DNA from: Mycobacterium sp. 1245805.9
GTDB taxonomy: Bacteria; Actinomycetota; Actinomycetes; Mycobacteriales; Mycobacteriaceae
Length of the DNA stretch: 64,000 bases
Reading direction: 5' to 3'
NCBI RefSeq assembly: GCF_001672915.1
Contig: NZ_LZKR01000034.1
Coordinates: 1 to 64,000, forward strand
Below, piece after piece: positions 16,469 to 26,330 of the stretch. Within the stretch, counting starts at the first letter, position 1. Every line of letters begins with the position of its first letter. The translations under genes were made by a program, and so were the position numbers. A model generated the notes under the pieces. That model did not search any database. It saw only the letters and a program-made list of their open reading frames with translations, and was not told the DNA's origin.

Positions 16469-17274
16469 TCAGGTCGCGAACGTGATCCGGCGGGCTGTCA
16501 CGGGTTCAGCCTTGCCCTTGAGGTCGAGCGTGACGACCTCACCCCCGTCGACGGACGCGATGCGCGACGGCGTCGGACATGACGATCTCGCCGCCCGCTG
16601 CAACGCTTTGCAGCCGCGACGCGGTGTTCACGACGTCGCCGATCGCGGTGAAGTCGCGGATCTCGCCCTCGCCGACGATCCCGACATACGCTGCGCTCGA
16701 CATCGAGACCGATGCCCACCTCCAGCTGCGGCCCCGCGCGAGTGCCGTAGCCCTGGGCTCGCAATATCGCGCGAGCGTCGCCCACCATCGAATCGACATA
16801 GCGCCCGTCGGACGTCAGCGGCGCGAAGTAGAGGCCCATCACGGCATCGCCGATGAGTTTGTCGACGATGCCGTGCTGGACGATCACCTGCGTCAGTTTC
16901 GAGTAGAAGCGATTGAGGATCGCGACCATTTCGCCGGGTGGCAAGGTCTCCGCCAGCGCAGTCGAGTTGCGGACGTCCGCGAAGAGAACCCCGATCTGTA
17001 GCGTCACACCGCCCGTGGGTGACTTCTCGAAACAGGCTTCACACCAGCGCGGGTTCTTCCGCGAAGGGTTTTTGCCCACGCGTCGCATCAGCCAGCCGCC
17101 GACTCCCGTATACGGGCTGCCGCAGGCCTCACATCGCGGGGAAGACGGAAGCCGGGAGAGCATTCGTATGCCGCGTCGCACCCTGGCGTGCCCGAAGTAT
17201 TCGAAAAAGCGCGCCCATTCGTCCGCGTCGGCCTGCGCGCCTTCGGGGCGCGGCGGCGTGCGCTCGTTCGGCAT
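16469..17274 (-). pseudogene. Class III adenylate/guanylate cyclase with N-terminal zinc ribbon, two frameshifts
   Basis: The first frame encodes a CxxC...CxxC zinc ribbon (CEAC and CEAC near residues 48-83) and the cyclase start VLFADVRNSTALAE with KLIGDAVMGLYF. At about 16685-16715 the homology jumps frame into YVGIVGEGEIRDFTAIGD and VVNTASRLQSVAAGG. At about 16550-16575 it jumps again into ASVDGGEVVTLDLKGKAEP, ending in TGA at 16471-16469. Removing one base at each site restores a continuous protein of about 267 aa. Either this is a recent pseudogene or the assembly has indel errors. The two changes do not compensate each other. Confidence 0.8.
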
Positions 17275-17354
17275 CCCTCAGTTTCGCACCGCCTGACCGA
17301 TATCGGGCGTGATCAGCGACGAGTTGCCCGTGTGCCGTTACGGGGTTTCGGCCA

Positions 17355-20300
17355 TCACTTCCAGAAGTCGTTCATGGGTTGGGCGTACATGTCGTTGACG
17401 GTAAGCGGTCCCAAAGCTCCCGGCGAAGGACTTAACGCGTCTTCGATGGTGGCCATCAGGCTGTACTGGTCGTAGTGGGTGTTTGTGACGAAGTGGCCGG
17501 ACTGCATCGCTCCGGTCGCGGCGTTCACGGCGGCCGCGTTCGGGATGACGATCATCGGGACGTTGTTGCCTTGGTTTCCGATGCCCAGCGACAGGTTGTT
17601 GTAGTCCTCGTCGAACGTGATGATGATGACGTCCTTTTGCCCCGGGTCGATCCACGTCTGCGAGCTCTGAATGGTGGACACCTGTTGCTGGACGAACTGG
17701 TCACCGGCCGCGATGTTGTACTGGTGTGTCGTGAGCTGGCTGCCCACGAAGTTCAGAGCGCCCGTCGGAAAATCGACGGGGCCTTCCATGTTGTTGTTCT
17801 CGTTGGCGGCTATCCACGCGAATTTCGGTGCACTGCTCGGGGTTTGAAGATCATGACTCAAATTCCCCAGCGGAAGCAGGTGAGTCGTTAGGTAGACGGG
17901 GTCGGGGTTGGCGTAGACGTAGTTGAACATCGCGAACGGTAATTCGTCGACGGCGTAGTCACCCGAGTCGACGATGGTGCCGGGGGCGGGCATGCTCTGC
18001 GCGTAACCGGCCCACTTGACGCCCGCAGTATCCATTTTTGCCATGAGGTTGTTGTCCCCGAAGATGACGTTCGGCGGTGGGTTGACGTCGATGCCGTAGT
18101 CCGTTCCACCCAGGATCCGGAAGTAGTTGGGGTCGCTGGGATGGCTGAGCGCGTAGTAGTTGTTCGCGTACCCGTAGCTGTTGATCAGGGCGTTGATGTA
18201 CGGAGCGTTGGGGCTGCCGAGAATGTCGCCGGCGCCGTGGTTCTCCATGTAGATCAGGAACACGTGGTCCAGCTGGCCGACGTGGGACGTCGGTGTGGTG
18301 AGCGTCGGCGCGGTGAGGTTCGGATCGCCGACGGTGAACGACAGGTTGTCGGCGAAGGCGTTGTTGTAGTTGCCGAGGACGGGGTTGTGGTCGGCGAAGG
18401 TCGCGGTCACGACGGCTTTGGTGGTGCCCACCGGAATCGTCCCGGAGACATCCCGTGCCTGGAACCCGGTGATTCCCAGCCGATCCAGCGAGGTGACCGA
18501 CGTGGTCGTCCCGGTGCCCAGAACCGCCCCGCTGTTGTTGAGGAAGGTGACCTTCAGTGAGGCCGACGACGGGTCCCCCAGGTAGCCGCCGAGCATTCCA
18601 CTCAGCGTGTACGGCGTTGTGCCGGTGTTGATCTTGCCGGCCGCCGCGCTCAGGTCGACGACCTGGCTCATGGTCGACGTGGCCACGGGCCCGCCGCCGC
18701 CGAAATTGCTGCCGCCGCCCGGGGGCGCGCTGCCGGGGAAGCCCAGGAAACCCGGCAGGTCCGGAATGGAGAACGGTCCCGGGTAGCCGCGCGGGGTGCC
18801 GTAGGCGATGATCGTCGGCGTGCCGGTCACCGTCCAGCCCGGAATGGTCACGCCGCTGTAGCCCGATCCGGACGGGTCGGCCGTTTCGAAGCCGGGGTTG
18901 ACCAACAGGTTGGGGCTCATCGGTAACCCGGGAATCCCGTTGCGGCCAAGCAACGTTCCGCCGGCCCCCACCGTGCCGGGGCCGCCCAACAGCCCCGCGC
19001 CTGCGTTGCCGCCATTGCCGCCGTTGCCGCCGACGCCGACCAGGAAGGAACTGCCGCCGCCACCGCCGCTTCCGCCGCTGAAACCCGAAGTCGGGGCGAC
19101 GTCCGCGCCGGCCGCGCCGGGACCGCCGTTGCCCACCAGCGACCCGCCGCTCCCGCCGTGGCCGCCGTCCCCGCCGGGGCCCGCCGCGGCGAATCCGCCC
19201 TGCCCGCCGGCCCCTCCGGAGCCCACGAATCCGGCGCCGCCGCCGGCCCCGCCCTGTCCGCCGGGATTTGGACCGACGGCCGCCCCCGAAGTCCCGCCGG
19301 CGCCACCGGCACCGCCGGAGCCCACCCAGCCCGCGGTGGCGCCGACTCCGCCGGGGCCACCGACGCCGTTAATGCTGGATCCGCCGGTTCCACCGGACCC
19401 GCCGGTGCCCGACAGCGCGCCACCCGCCCCGCCGGACCCGCCGGCCCCGCCGGCGTTGAACGAGCTGGAACCGCCGTCGCCGCCCGCTCCGCCGGGACCG
19501 AATAGCGGGCCGCCGCGGCCGCCGGGTCCGCCGACCCCGCCGGCCGAGTTGATGGACGCTCCGCCGACCCCGCCGTCGCCGCCGCCGGCGCCGAACAGCC
19601 CGCCCAGCGGCCCGCCGTTCCCGCCGGCCCCGCCCGCGCCGGGTCGCAGACTGCTGCTCAACTGACCGGTTAACCCGCCGGGGCCACCGACCCCGCCGGA
19701 GCCCAACAACCCGCCGGCCCCGCCCGGCAGTCCGTTTGCGCCGGAGCCGCCGGCCCCGCCGTCGCCGAGCAACCATCCGCCGGGCGCCCCGCTGGCCCCG
19801 CTGCCCGCGGCGCCGGCGGCGCCGTTGCCCATCAGTGCGCGTCCGGTCAGGGCCACGCTGGGAGCGTTGATCACGTTGAGCACCGCCGCCGGCATCAAAA
19901 CCCCGTTCGCGCCGGCGGCGCCGGTGCCGCCGGCCGGTGCACCAAGCCCGCCGGTCCCGCCGGACCCGCCAATGCCGAGCAGCACCGCCCTACCGCCGGC
20001 CCCGCCGACCCCGCCGGCAAAACCGGTGAAGCCCTGTGCGCCGGCCCCGCCGGCACCGCCGTCGCCGGCCAGCAGGGCGCCGGCGCCGCCGACCCCGCCG
20101 GCCCCGCCGGCTCCGGCGGACGCGAACCCGCCAGCCCCGCCGGTCCCGCCGAAACCGATCAGGCCGGTGTCGCCGCCGGCCCCGCCGTGGCCGCCGGTGC
20201 CGATGCCGAAGTTGTTGCCGCCGGAGCCGCCCGAGCCGCCGGATCCCAGAAGCCACCCGGAGTGGCCGCCCGTACCGCCGGCCCCGCCGTCGCCGCCGAA

Positions 20301-21293
20301 GCTGGTGCCGCCGACACCGCCGGGACCGCCGTTACCTACCAGCAGGGCACCGGCGCCGCCGTGTCCACCGGCCCCGCCGGCCCCGGTGCTGCCCACCCCG
20401 CCGGTGCCGCCGCCACCACCGGCGCCGACCAGCATGCCGCCGGCTCCGCCGGCACCGCCCGTACCGCCGATGTCCCCGGCTCCGCCGACCCCGCCGGCGC
20501 CGCCGCCTGCTCCGAACAGCCCGCCGAGCAGCCCGCCGGCGCCGCCGGTCCCACCGACTCCGCCGGTCCCGGCCGACGAGAACCCGCCGACCCCGCCGGG
20601 GCCGCCGGCGCCGAACAATCCGCCGGCCCCGCCGGTCCCACCGGTGCCGGCGACCCCGAAGGTGGCGAAGCCGCCGGTCCCGCCGGCCCCGCCGGTCCCC
20701 AATATCAACCCGCCATGCCCGCCCGGACCGCCGGCCGCGCCGGCACCGCCGGCCCCGCCGGCGCCACCCGTGCCGATCAGCCCCGCGGGCCCGCCGGCCC
20801 CGCCGGGGCTACCGGCCGCGCCGGACCCGCCGGCGCCGCCAGAGCCGAGCAACCACCCGCCGGCCCCGCCGGTGCCGCTGGTCCCGGGGGCGGCGTTGGC
20901 GCCGTTGCCGATCAGCGGCCGGCCGCTAAATGTCAGTGAGTAGGCATTGAACGTGTCCAGCAGGTTGCGCTCCACCGCCTGCAGGCCGGGGAGCTGCAGA
21001 ATCGCCGCACTGGTGGCCTCGGCGGTCGCGTAGGTGCCGGCGCCGCCGTTCAGGGCCTGCATGAACTGCTGCTGAAACGCGACCGCCTGGGCGCCCAGCG
21101 TCTGATACGTCTGCGCGTAGGTGCCGAACAGCCGCGCAATCGCGGCCGATACCTCGTCGGCGGCCGCCGGGGCAATCCCCGTGGTCGACGGCGCCCACGA
21201 CGCGGTGGCCTCTTTGATCGCCTCCCCGATTCCGCTCAAATCCGCCGACGCCGCGGCTAATGCCTCCGGTGCTGCGATCACGAAACTCGACAT
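17355..21293 (-). CDS. PE_PGRS protein with carbohydrate-binding-like and phosphoesterase C-terminal domains
   Basis: A 1312-residue protein. Residues 1-100 are a PE domain with the type VII secretion motif YxxxE (Y88, E92). A Gly/Ala-rich PGRS region runs to about 790 with GGxGGxGG repeats, and the GRPLIGNGA linker near 125 recurs as GRALMGNGA near 480. Residues about 795-985 resemble a jelly-roll module (LVNPGFE...GWTVTG). Residues about 1006-1312 are an acid phosphatase/phospholipase C-type phosphoesterase ([32 protein letters not shown]). The product is probably an ESX-exported surface hydrolase. AGGGGAGCC precedes the ATG. Confidence 0.92.
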   Translation of the reverse strand: MSSFVIAAPEALAAASADLSGIGEAIKEATASWAPSTTGIAPAAADEVSAAIARLFGTYAQTYQTLGAQAVAFQQQFMQALNGGAGTYATAEATSAAILQLPGLQAVERNLLDTFNAYSLTFSGRPLIGNGANAAPGTSGTGGAGGWLLGSGGAGGSGAAGSPGGAGGPAGLIGTGGAGGAGGAGAAGGPGGHGGLILGTGGAGGTGGFATFGVAGTGGTGGAGGLFGAGGPGGVGGFSSAGTGGVGGTGGAGGLLGGLFGAGGGAGGVGGAGDIGGTGGAGGAGGMLVGAGGGGGTGGVGSTGAGGAGGHGGAGALLVGNGGPGGVGGTSFGGDGGAGGTGGHSGWLLGSGGSGGSGGNNFGIGTGGHGGAGGDTGLIGFGGTGGAGGFASAGAGGAGGVGGAGALLAGDGGAGGAGAQGFTGFAGGVGGAGGRAVLLGIGGSGGTGGLGAPAGGTGAAGANGVLMPAAVLNVINAPSVALTGRALMGNGAAGAAGSGASGAPGGWLLGDGGAGGSGANGLPGGAGGLLGSGGVGGPGGLTGQLSSSLRPGAGGAGGNGGPLGGLFGAGGGDGGVGGASINSAGGVGGPGGRGGPLFGPGGAGGDGGSSSFNAGGAGGSGGAGGALSGTGGSGGTGGSSINGVGGPGGVGATAGWVGSGGAGGAGGTSGAAVGPNPGGQGGAGGGAGFVGSGGAGGQGGFAAAGPGGDGGHGGSGGSLVGNGGPGAAGADVAPTSGFSGGSGGGGGSSFLVGVGGNGGNGGNAGAGLLGGPGTVGAGGTLLGRNGIPGLPMSPNLLVNPGFETADPSGSGYSGVTIPGWTVTGTPTIIAYGTPRGYPGPFSIPDLPGFLGFPGSAPPGGGSNFGGGGPVATSTMSQVVDLSAAAGKINTGTTPYTLSGMLGGYLGDPSSASLKVTFLNNSGAVLGTGTTTSVTSLDRLGITGFQARDVSGTIPVGTTKAVVTATFADHNPVLGNYNNAFADNLSFTVGDPNLTAPTLTTPTSHVGQLDHVFLIYMENHGAGDILGSPNAPYINALINSYGYANNYYALSHPSDPNYFRILGGTDYGIDVNPPPNVIFGDNNLMAKMDTAGVKWAGYAQSMPAPGTIVDSGDYAVDELPFAMFNYVYANPDPVYLTTHLLPLGNLSHDLQTPSSAPKFAWIAANENNNMEGPVDFPTGALNFVGSQLTTHQYNIAAGDQFVQQQVSTIQSSQTWIDPGQKDVIIITFDEDYNNLSLGIGNQGNNVPMIVIPNAAAVNAATGAMQSGHFVTNTHYDQYSLMATIEDALSPSPGALGPLTVNDMYAQPMNDFWK

Positions 21294-21440
21294 CTGCGGC
21301 TCCCCTCAAGTTCATCGGGGCGACTCGAACCGGCAACTGTATTTAACAAGACCCAGGCTGTATAGCCCAGACATTTCGGTATATGGAGGCGCTCCGACTC
21401 GAACTTCAGGTCGCTGCGATGACCGCTCGACGCGGCCCTA

Positions 21441-22427
21441 CTAGCCCGCCGCGTGCGCCAGATCGATGGCGTACTGGCTCACGAAGGTTCCGGCGGGCGG
21501 ATCACCTTTGTCGCATGTTCCGTCGGATTCTCCGGGACGTTTGATCCACAGGTACGCGTCGGCGTGCCCGCCCGCGGTGGCGGTGGTCGGGGGAGTGCCC
21601 AGTCCTCGGCCGCTGGGGTTGCACCAGTTGAGCCCGGAGTCGGGCGCCGGCCCGGCGCCGTTGCGCGACGTGTCGATCACGTAGTGCGAGCCGTTCGTGA
21701 GCCCCGAAATGGCTTCGCCGTAACCGATTTCGTCGCCGGTGGTGTAGAAGTTGGCGGTGTTGAGGCTGAAACCCCGCGCGCGGGCGACGTCGACCTTGTT
21801 GAGCCGGGCGGCCATGTCCTCGGCGCTGTGCCAGCGCAAGTGACCACCGTCGACGTACACGGCCGTGGCCGGATTGCGGGTCAGCGTGTCGACGGCGTAG
21901 CGAATCAAGTCGTAGCGTTCCTGCCGCTGGTCGCCCGACAGGCAGTCGGCCATGGCGAGCGCATCGGGCTCGAGGATGATCGCCGTCCGCGTCCCACCCA
22001 CCTGGGATGCGATCGCGTCGATCCAGCCGCGGTAGTCGTCGGCCGTCGCCATGCCGCCCGCGGCGAAGCTGCCGCAGTCGCGGTGCGGGATCCCATAGAC
22101 CGCCAGGACCGGGATGGCGCCGGAAGCCGCGGCATCGCCCGTGTATTTCGCGACCGTCGATGCCGACGAGCCCGGGACGATCCAGTACGCCTGCGGCGTG
22201 TTGGCGATGGCGGTCAACTCTGGACTCGGCGGGTCGGCATGCTGTGCCGCGCGCATGGCCGCCGAGTTGGGATTGACGTAGAACGGCATGCCGGCCAACG
22301 GATTGGCGTCATCGGCCAAGCGCACCGCGGAGGCGGGACCGACGTGCACCGGGTTGGCCAGAAACGCCGCAACGGTCAGAAAAGGGGCGACCCATCGCGC
22401 CACTGCGCCAGTTGCTGAGAACGTCAC
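21441..22427 (-). CDS. Secreted glycoside hydrolase family 6 cellulase-like protein (CelA1-like)
   Basis: A 328-residue protein with a signal peptide ending near residue 34 (GPASA). The GH6 signature is present: VYGIPHRDCGSFAAGG with D117, and ILEPDALAMADC with D155 as the likely general acid. GH6 enzymes are endoglucanases or cellobiohydrolases acting on beta-1,4-glucan; M. tuberculosis CelA1 (Rv0062) is the known relative. No cellulose-binding module is attached. It is on the same strand as the PE_PGRS gene, 147 bp upstream. Confidence 0.92.
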   Translation of the reverse strand: MTFSATGAVARWVAPFLTVAAFLANPVHVGPASAVRLADDANPLAGMPFYVNPNSAAMRAAQHADPPSPELTAIANTPQAYWIVPGSSASTVAKYTGDAAASGAIPVLAVYGIPHRDCGSFAAGGMATADDYRGWIDAIASQVGGTRTAIILEPDALAMADCLSGDQRQERYDLIRYAVDTLTRNPATAVYVDGGHLRWHSAEDMAARLNKVDVARARGFSLNTANFYTTGDEIGYGEAISGLTNGSHYVIDTSRNGAGPAPDSGLNWCNPSGRGLGTPPTTATAGGHADAYLWIKRPGESDGTCDKGDPPAGTFVSQYAIDLAHAAG

Positions 22428-22584
22428 CCCAGGAAATTAGCAGCATGCGACGCCGATCGCGGACGTAGGTGATGGCGCGATCCGTGCGCCTGGTCGCCGG
22501 AGAGGCCGCGCGCCCAGACCGAAATGATCGGGCCGAGGCAAACCGTAGGGTTTCGGGGCCCGCGCTGGCATCGTGGCGATTCGT

Positions 22585-22655
22585 GCGGGTGTGGCTGAGT
22601 GGTTAGGCAGCGGCCTGCAAAGCCGTATACACGGGTTCGAATCCCGTCACTCGCT
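22585..22655 (+). tRNA. tRNA-Cys (GCA)
   Basis: The cloverleaf folds by hand: acceptor GCGGGTG pairs with CACTCGC (one G-U), the anticodon stem GCGGC/GCCGT encloses CTGCAAA with GCA at 22617-22619, and the T-arm is ACGGG-TTCGAAT-CCCGT. The discriminator is U, as required for tRNA-Cys. No CCA is encoded. Confidence 0.95.
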
Positions 22656-22998
22656 CCGTAGAGGCCGCCGTGGGGAGCGTCTTAACCGCGGTTAAGGGCC
22701 AGCGTTTGGCCGAAACGTCTATTCGCTGGCCCTGGTGATATGCGGCTGAAAATGGCCTCGCGCGTGACGCCCGGTGCGAGGAAAGCCGTTGGACGACAAC
22801 GACTCGGAGGAATTTTAGGCCGAGGCGCGGGGGTTCTGCGCTACAGGCGGTCGCCGCGATTTGCGAAGCGCGACTCCAGCGCGGGTACCTCCAACGAACC
22901 CAATGGTCGGCGAATGGCCCGGATGGGACAATCTCATTCGTGAGGGCCGACATTGTGCGACAACGAGCCGGGAACGCGTCGGCCTAAAACCTAACCGT
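22656..22998. other. 343-bp gene-free stretch with two inverted repeats
   Basis: No convincing gene is seen between tRNA-Cys and ppdK. A perfect 16-bp palindrome, CTTAACCGCGGTTAAG, lies at 22681-22696. It is followed by a perfect 9-bp inverted repeat, GGGCCAGCG (22696-22704) and CGCTGGCCC (22724-22732), around a 19-nt loop. The hairpin could end tRNA transcription, though no T-run follows. The palindrome could be a regulator site. The rest shows nothing recognisable. Confidence 0.5.
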
Positions 22999-24627
22999 AT
23001 GTCGAAAACGTCCCATGGAACTCATCCCCTGGTCGTGACCCTGGACGGTCACGCCGGGATTCCGCGCGAGATCCTCGGCAACAAGGGATACGGCATCGAT
23101 GCGATGCGGCGGCAAGGTTTGCCGGTGCCGCCGGCGTTTTGCATCGGCACTGAGGTGTGTTCAAAATTCTTTGCCGACCCCGAGCGTTGCCTCGACGACA
23201 TCTGGGACGACGTGCACGAGAAGATGCGCTGGCTTGAGCGCGAGACGTCGCGGACGTTTGGGCGCGGCCCGCGGCCGATGCTGGTGAGCGTTCGTAGCGG
23301 TGCTGCGCAGTCGATGCCCGGGATGATGGACACGGTGCTCGACCTGGGCATCGACGACGCGGTCGAAGACGCACTCGCGCGCGCCGCATCCTCGGAATTC
23401 GCGCGCGACACCCGTGACCGATTCGTCAAAATGTATCGGCGCATCGTGTTGAGCGGCGACGAGCACGGCGAGGTGCCCGCCGATCCGTGGGCACAGCTGC
23501 GGGGAGCGATCGAAGCCGTTTTCGGGTCATGGAACAGCCCGCGGGCCATCAGCTACCGTGCGCATCACGGCCTGGCCGACGACGCCGGCACCGCGGTCGT
23601 CGTGCAGGCCATGGTGTTCGGCAACCTGGGGCGCGACTCGGGCGCCGGGGTCTTGTTCTCGCGCAATCCGATTACGGGAGCCAACGAGCCGTTCGGTGAG
23701 TGGCTGGCCAATGGCCAGGGGGAGGACGTCGTCTCGGGCAACATGGACGTCGAACCCATCGACGCGCTGCGCGAAGAACAACCGATCGCCTACGAACAGC
23801 TCATCGCGTCGGCCCGCACACTGGAACGATTCGGTGCCGACGTCCAGGACATCGAGTTCACCGTCGAGGAGGGCAAACTGTGGCTGCTGCAAACCCGGGC
23901 CGCCGAGCGGTCCGCTCCGGCCGCCGTGCGCCTGGCCCTGCAGTTGCGCCACGAAGGCCTGATCGATGACGCGGAGGCGTTGCGTCGGGTGACTCCCGAC
24001 CACATCGAGACGCTGCTGGCGCCCTCCCTGCACCCCGAAACACGTTTAGCAGCAACGCTATTGGCGAACGGCCTGCCAGCATCTCCGGGCGTGGCGTCGG
24101 GGAAGGCCTACACCGATATCGACGAAGCGATCGATGCCGCCGATGCAGGCGAAGACGTCATCTTGGTCCGAACCTCGACGAGCCCCGACGACGTGCAGGG
24201 AATGCTGGCGGCCCAGGGCATCGTCACCGAAATAGGTGGTGCCACATCGCATGCCGCGGTGGTCAGCCGAGAGATAGGCCGGCCGGCTGTGGTGGGATGC
24301 GGCGCCGGGGTCGCGGCGGCCAAGGCGGGCAGGCTGATCACCGTCGACGGCGGCGAAGGCGAAGTGCGCGCGGGCGTCCTGGAACGCACCGCGTGGTCAG
24401 AGACCGACTCGCCGGACCTGGCCGAGCTCGCCGAGATCGCCCGCCGCATCAGTCCGATTCGCGCCCATGCCAGCGGCAACTATCACGCGCTTGCCGATGC
24501 GTCCCCGACCGCGGTGGCCGACGCGCTGGCGGCCGGTCATGCCGACGTCACGTCACCACGTCCGCTGACCACGATGCTGATCGCGCTGCGACTGAAGGAG
24601 GACATGAAGGGACTCACGAATGTCTGA
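22999..24627 (+). CDS. ppdK: Pyruvate phosphate dikinase, N-terminal form lacking the PEP-binding domain
   Basis: A 542-residue protein similar to M. tuberculosis PpdK (Rv1127c). It has the ATP-grasp domain (NKGYGIDAMRRQGLPVPP, SVRSGAAQSMPGMMDT, VLFSRNPITG) and the phosphohistidine domain with GGATSHAAVV and catalytic H418. The C-terminal pyruvate/PEP barrel of full-length PPDK (about 870 aa) is absent, so it must use a partner or do different chemistry. The ATG at 22999 gives the known mycobacterial start; a longer frame to 22861 has no family similarity. It overlaps the next gene by 8 bp. Confidence 0.88.
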   Translation: MSKTSHGTHPLVVTLDGHAGIPREILGNKGYGIDAMRRQGLPVPPAFCIGTEVCSKFFADPERCLDDIWDDVHEKMRWLERETSRTFGRGPRPMLVSVRSGAAQSMPGMMDTVLDLGIDDAVEDALARAASSEFARDTRDRFVKMYRRIVLSGDEHGEVPADPWAQLRGAIEAVFGSWNSPRAISYRAHHGLADDAGTAVVVQAMVFGNLGRDSGAGVLFSRNPITGANEPFGEWLANGQGEDVVSGNMDVEPIDALREEQPIAYEQLIASARTLERFGADVQDIEFTVEEGKLWLLQTRAAERSAPAAVRLALQLRHEGLIDDAEALRRVTPDHIETLLAPSLHPETRLAATLLANGLPASPGVASGKAYTDIDEAIDAADAGEDVILVRTSTSPDDVQGMLAAQGIVTEIGGATSHAAVVSREIGRPAVVGCGAGVAAAKAGRLITVDGGEGEVRAGVLERTAWSETDSPDLAELAEIARRISPIRAHASGNYHALADASPTAVADALAAGHADVTSPRPLTTMLIALRLKEDMKGLTNV

Positions 24628-25225
24628 GTTGACTGTGTTGCAGGCCGTCCGACTCAAAGGCCGTACCAGCGAAGCGGATCTCGTCGCCACTCTCGACGAA
24701 GCACCCGCCGAGGTCGCGGCGACGGTAGCGCAGTTGACCTCGGACGGGCTGCTCGTCGCGGGGAAGGCTATTCGGATCAGCCCGGAGGGACGCGAGCGGC
24801 TCAACGCCATGCTGGCAGAGGAGCGTTCGGGTATTGACCGCAACGCCTTGGCCGCGTCGTACGGCGATTTCCGTGCCATCAACAACGAATTCAAAGCGCT
24901 GGTATCGGACTGGCAGATCAGGGACGGTCAACCCAATTCACACGACGATGCCGAATACGACGCCGTGATCCTCGACCGTCTCGACAGCGTGCATCAGCGG
25001 GTGTTGCCCGTCATCGCCAGCGTCGCCGCCCTGCTTCCCCGGCTCGGCATCTACGCGGCAAAACTGAACTCGGCCCTGGAAAAGATCAAGGCCGGCGACA
25101 CGGCTTGGCTCGCACGACCGATCATCGATTCCTACCACACGGTCTGGTTCGAACTGCACGAAGAGCTGATTGTTGCCTCGGGCCTCACCCGCGAGGCGGA
25201 AGCCAGAGCCGGGCACGCGACTTAA
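24620..25225 (+). CDS. Conserved protein coupled to PpdK (Rv1126c-like), winged-helix N-terminus
   Basis: A 201-residue protein whose first 60 residues look like a winged helix (LTVLQAVRLKGRTSEADLVA, then VAQLTSDGLLV and KAIRISPEGRERL). The C-terminal half is helical with no known domain (LHEELIVASGLTREAE). The start overlaps the ppdK stop by 8 bp, implying translational coupling and a joint function, for example a regulator or substitute subunit for the truncated dikinase. It resembles M. tuberculosis Rv1126c, which also neighbours ppdK. The function is not known. Confidence 0.75.
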   Translation: MSELTVLQAVRLKGRTSEADLVATLDEAPAEVAATVAQLTSDGLLVAGKAIRISPEGRERLNAMLAEERSGIDRNALAASYGDFRAINNEFKALVSDWQIRDGQPNSHDDAEYDAVILDRLDSVHQRVLPVIASVAALLPRLGIYAAKLNSALEKIKAGDTAWLARPIIDSYHTVWFELHEELIVASGLTREAEARAGHAT

Positions 25226-25333
25226 GCTGTGCCGCAGATATTCTGAGTTCGCACCTCGGGTTTTCGGCCGAGGCGTCGAACCTACCAGAGGCCCGGCCGC
25301 CCGAGCATGGATCGACGGCATAGATTAACCCCT

Positions 25334-26239
25334 ATGCGCGTTCTTCGCCTGTTCGGAGTGGTCCTGACAATCTTCACTGCGGGCTTGCTGCTGGCGACAC
25401 CCGGCGGCGCGCAACCGCCGTCCAAGCTCACCGATCACATCACTGACAACACCGGGGCGCTGACTAATTCCGGCCGGGCGGCGGTCAGCTCTGCGATCGA
25501 CCGGCTCTATCGCGATCGGCACATTCAACTCTGGGTGGTCTACGTCGACAACTTCTCCAAGTTCAAACCCGAGAACTGGGCCGACCGAACCCGCAGCGAG
25601 AGCGCGATGGGCGACTACGACGCGCTGCTGGCCGTGGCGACGAACACCAAGCGGTACGTGTTCACCGCGCCGCCGAACATGGAGGGCCTCACGGCGGCCG
25701 AGCTAAACACTCTGCGCAGCAACAAAATCGAACCGGCGGTGAACGCCAATGACTGGAGCGGTGCCGCGGTCGCTGCGGCTGACGGCTTGAACAAAGCGCC
25801 AAGCTCGTCGAAGCGCATCTGGCTGCTGATCGCGATCGGCGTCATCGTCGCCGTGATCGTCGTGGTGGTGGCTCTCGTGCTCTATCGCCGTCACCGCCGG
25901 CGCGCCGCGCAGCGGGTCGACACTCGCGACGGCCAGGTCAACGTCGAAGCGCGCTCGTTGGCGCAAGCGCTGTCCACCGCGGACGCCAGATTGCGCCAGA
26001 TCAGCGACTACGTCGCCAGGCATCGCCAGAGCATCGGCTCCGAGGCCCAGCGCCGGTTCGAAGAGGCGCAACGGCATCTGGAAGCGGCGCGCGGCAAGGA
26101 AACGACAAACGAACCCGAAGCGATTGCCTACGCCAACCGGGCGTCGACGCTGGCCGCGCAGGCACAATCGCTGGCCAACGCCGACGTGCAGGCGGCACAC
26201 CGCACGCCACGGCGTCGAGGTACCGCCTCGACGCGGTGA
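25334..26239 (+). CDS. TPM-domain membrane-anchored protein
   Basis: A 301-residue protein with a signal sequence (residues 1-25, ending TPGGAQ) and a TPM domain (about 30-155) marked by ITDNTGALTNSGRAAV, IQLWVVYVDNFS and the YDALLAVATNTKRYVF strand. One transmembrane helix follows at about 169-190 (IWLLIAIGVIVAVIVVVV), then a basic, coiled, helical cytoplasmic tail. TPM domains occur in extracytoplasmic proteins of uncertain function. The mycobacterial relative Rv2345 is longer. The ATG at 25334 is chosen because the signal peptide starts there. Confidence 0.8.
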   Translation: MRVLRLFGVVLTIFTAGLLLATPGGAQPPSKLTDHITDNTGALTNSGRAAVSSAIDRLYRDRHIQLWVVYVDNFSKFKPENWADRTRSESAMGDYDALLAVATNTKRYVFTAPPNMEGLTAAELNTLRSNKIEPAVNANDWSGAAVAAADGLNKAPSSSKRIWLLIAIGVIVAVIVVVVALVLYRRHRRRAAQRVDTRDGQVNVEARSLAQALSTADARLRQISDYVARHRQSIGSEAQRRFEEAQRHLEAARGKETTNEPEAIAYANRASTLAAQAQSLANADVQAAHRTPRRRGTASTR

Positions 26240-26330
26240 CCGGTTGGGTCACCATCGGCTCCCGCCGGATGGCGCGAATCGTCGTGACGCCGTCCTTGCT
26301 GACATATCGCCGCCGGTAGACCATCGACGT

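Noticed and set aside
18898..20943. Long proline-rich frames on the + strand opposite the PE_PGRS gene
   Set aside because: They are the antisense image of GGxGGx coding (GCC/CCG-rich) and have no start context or recognisable domain.
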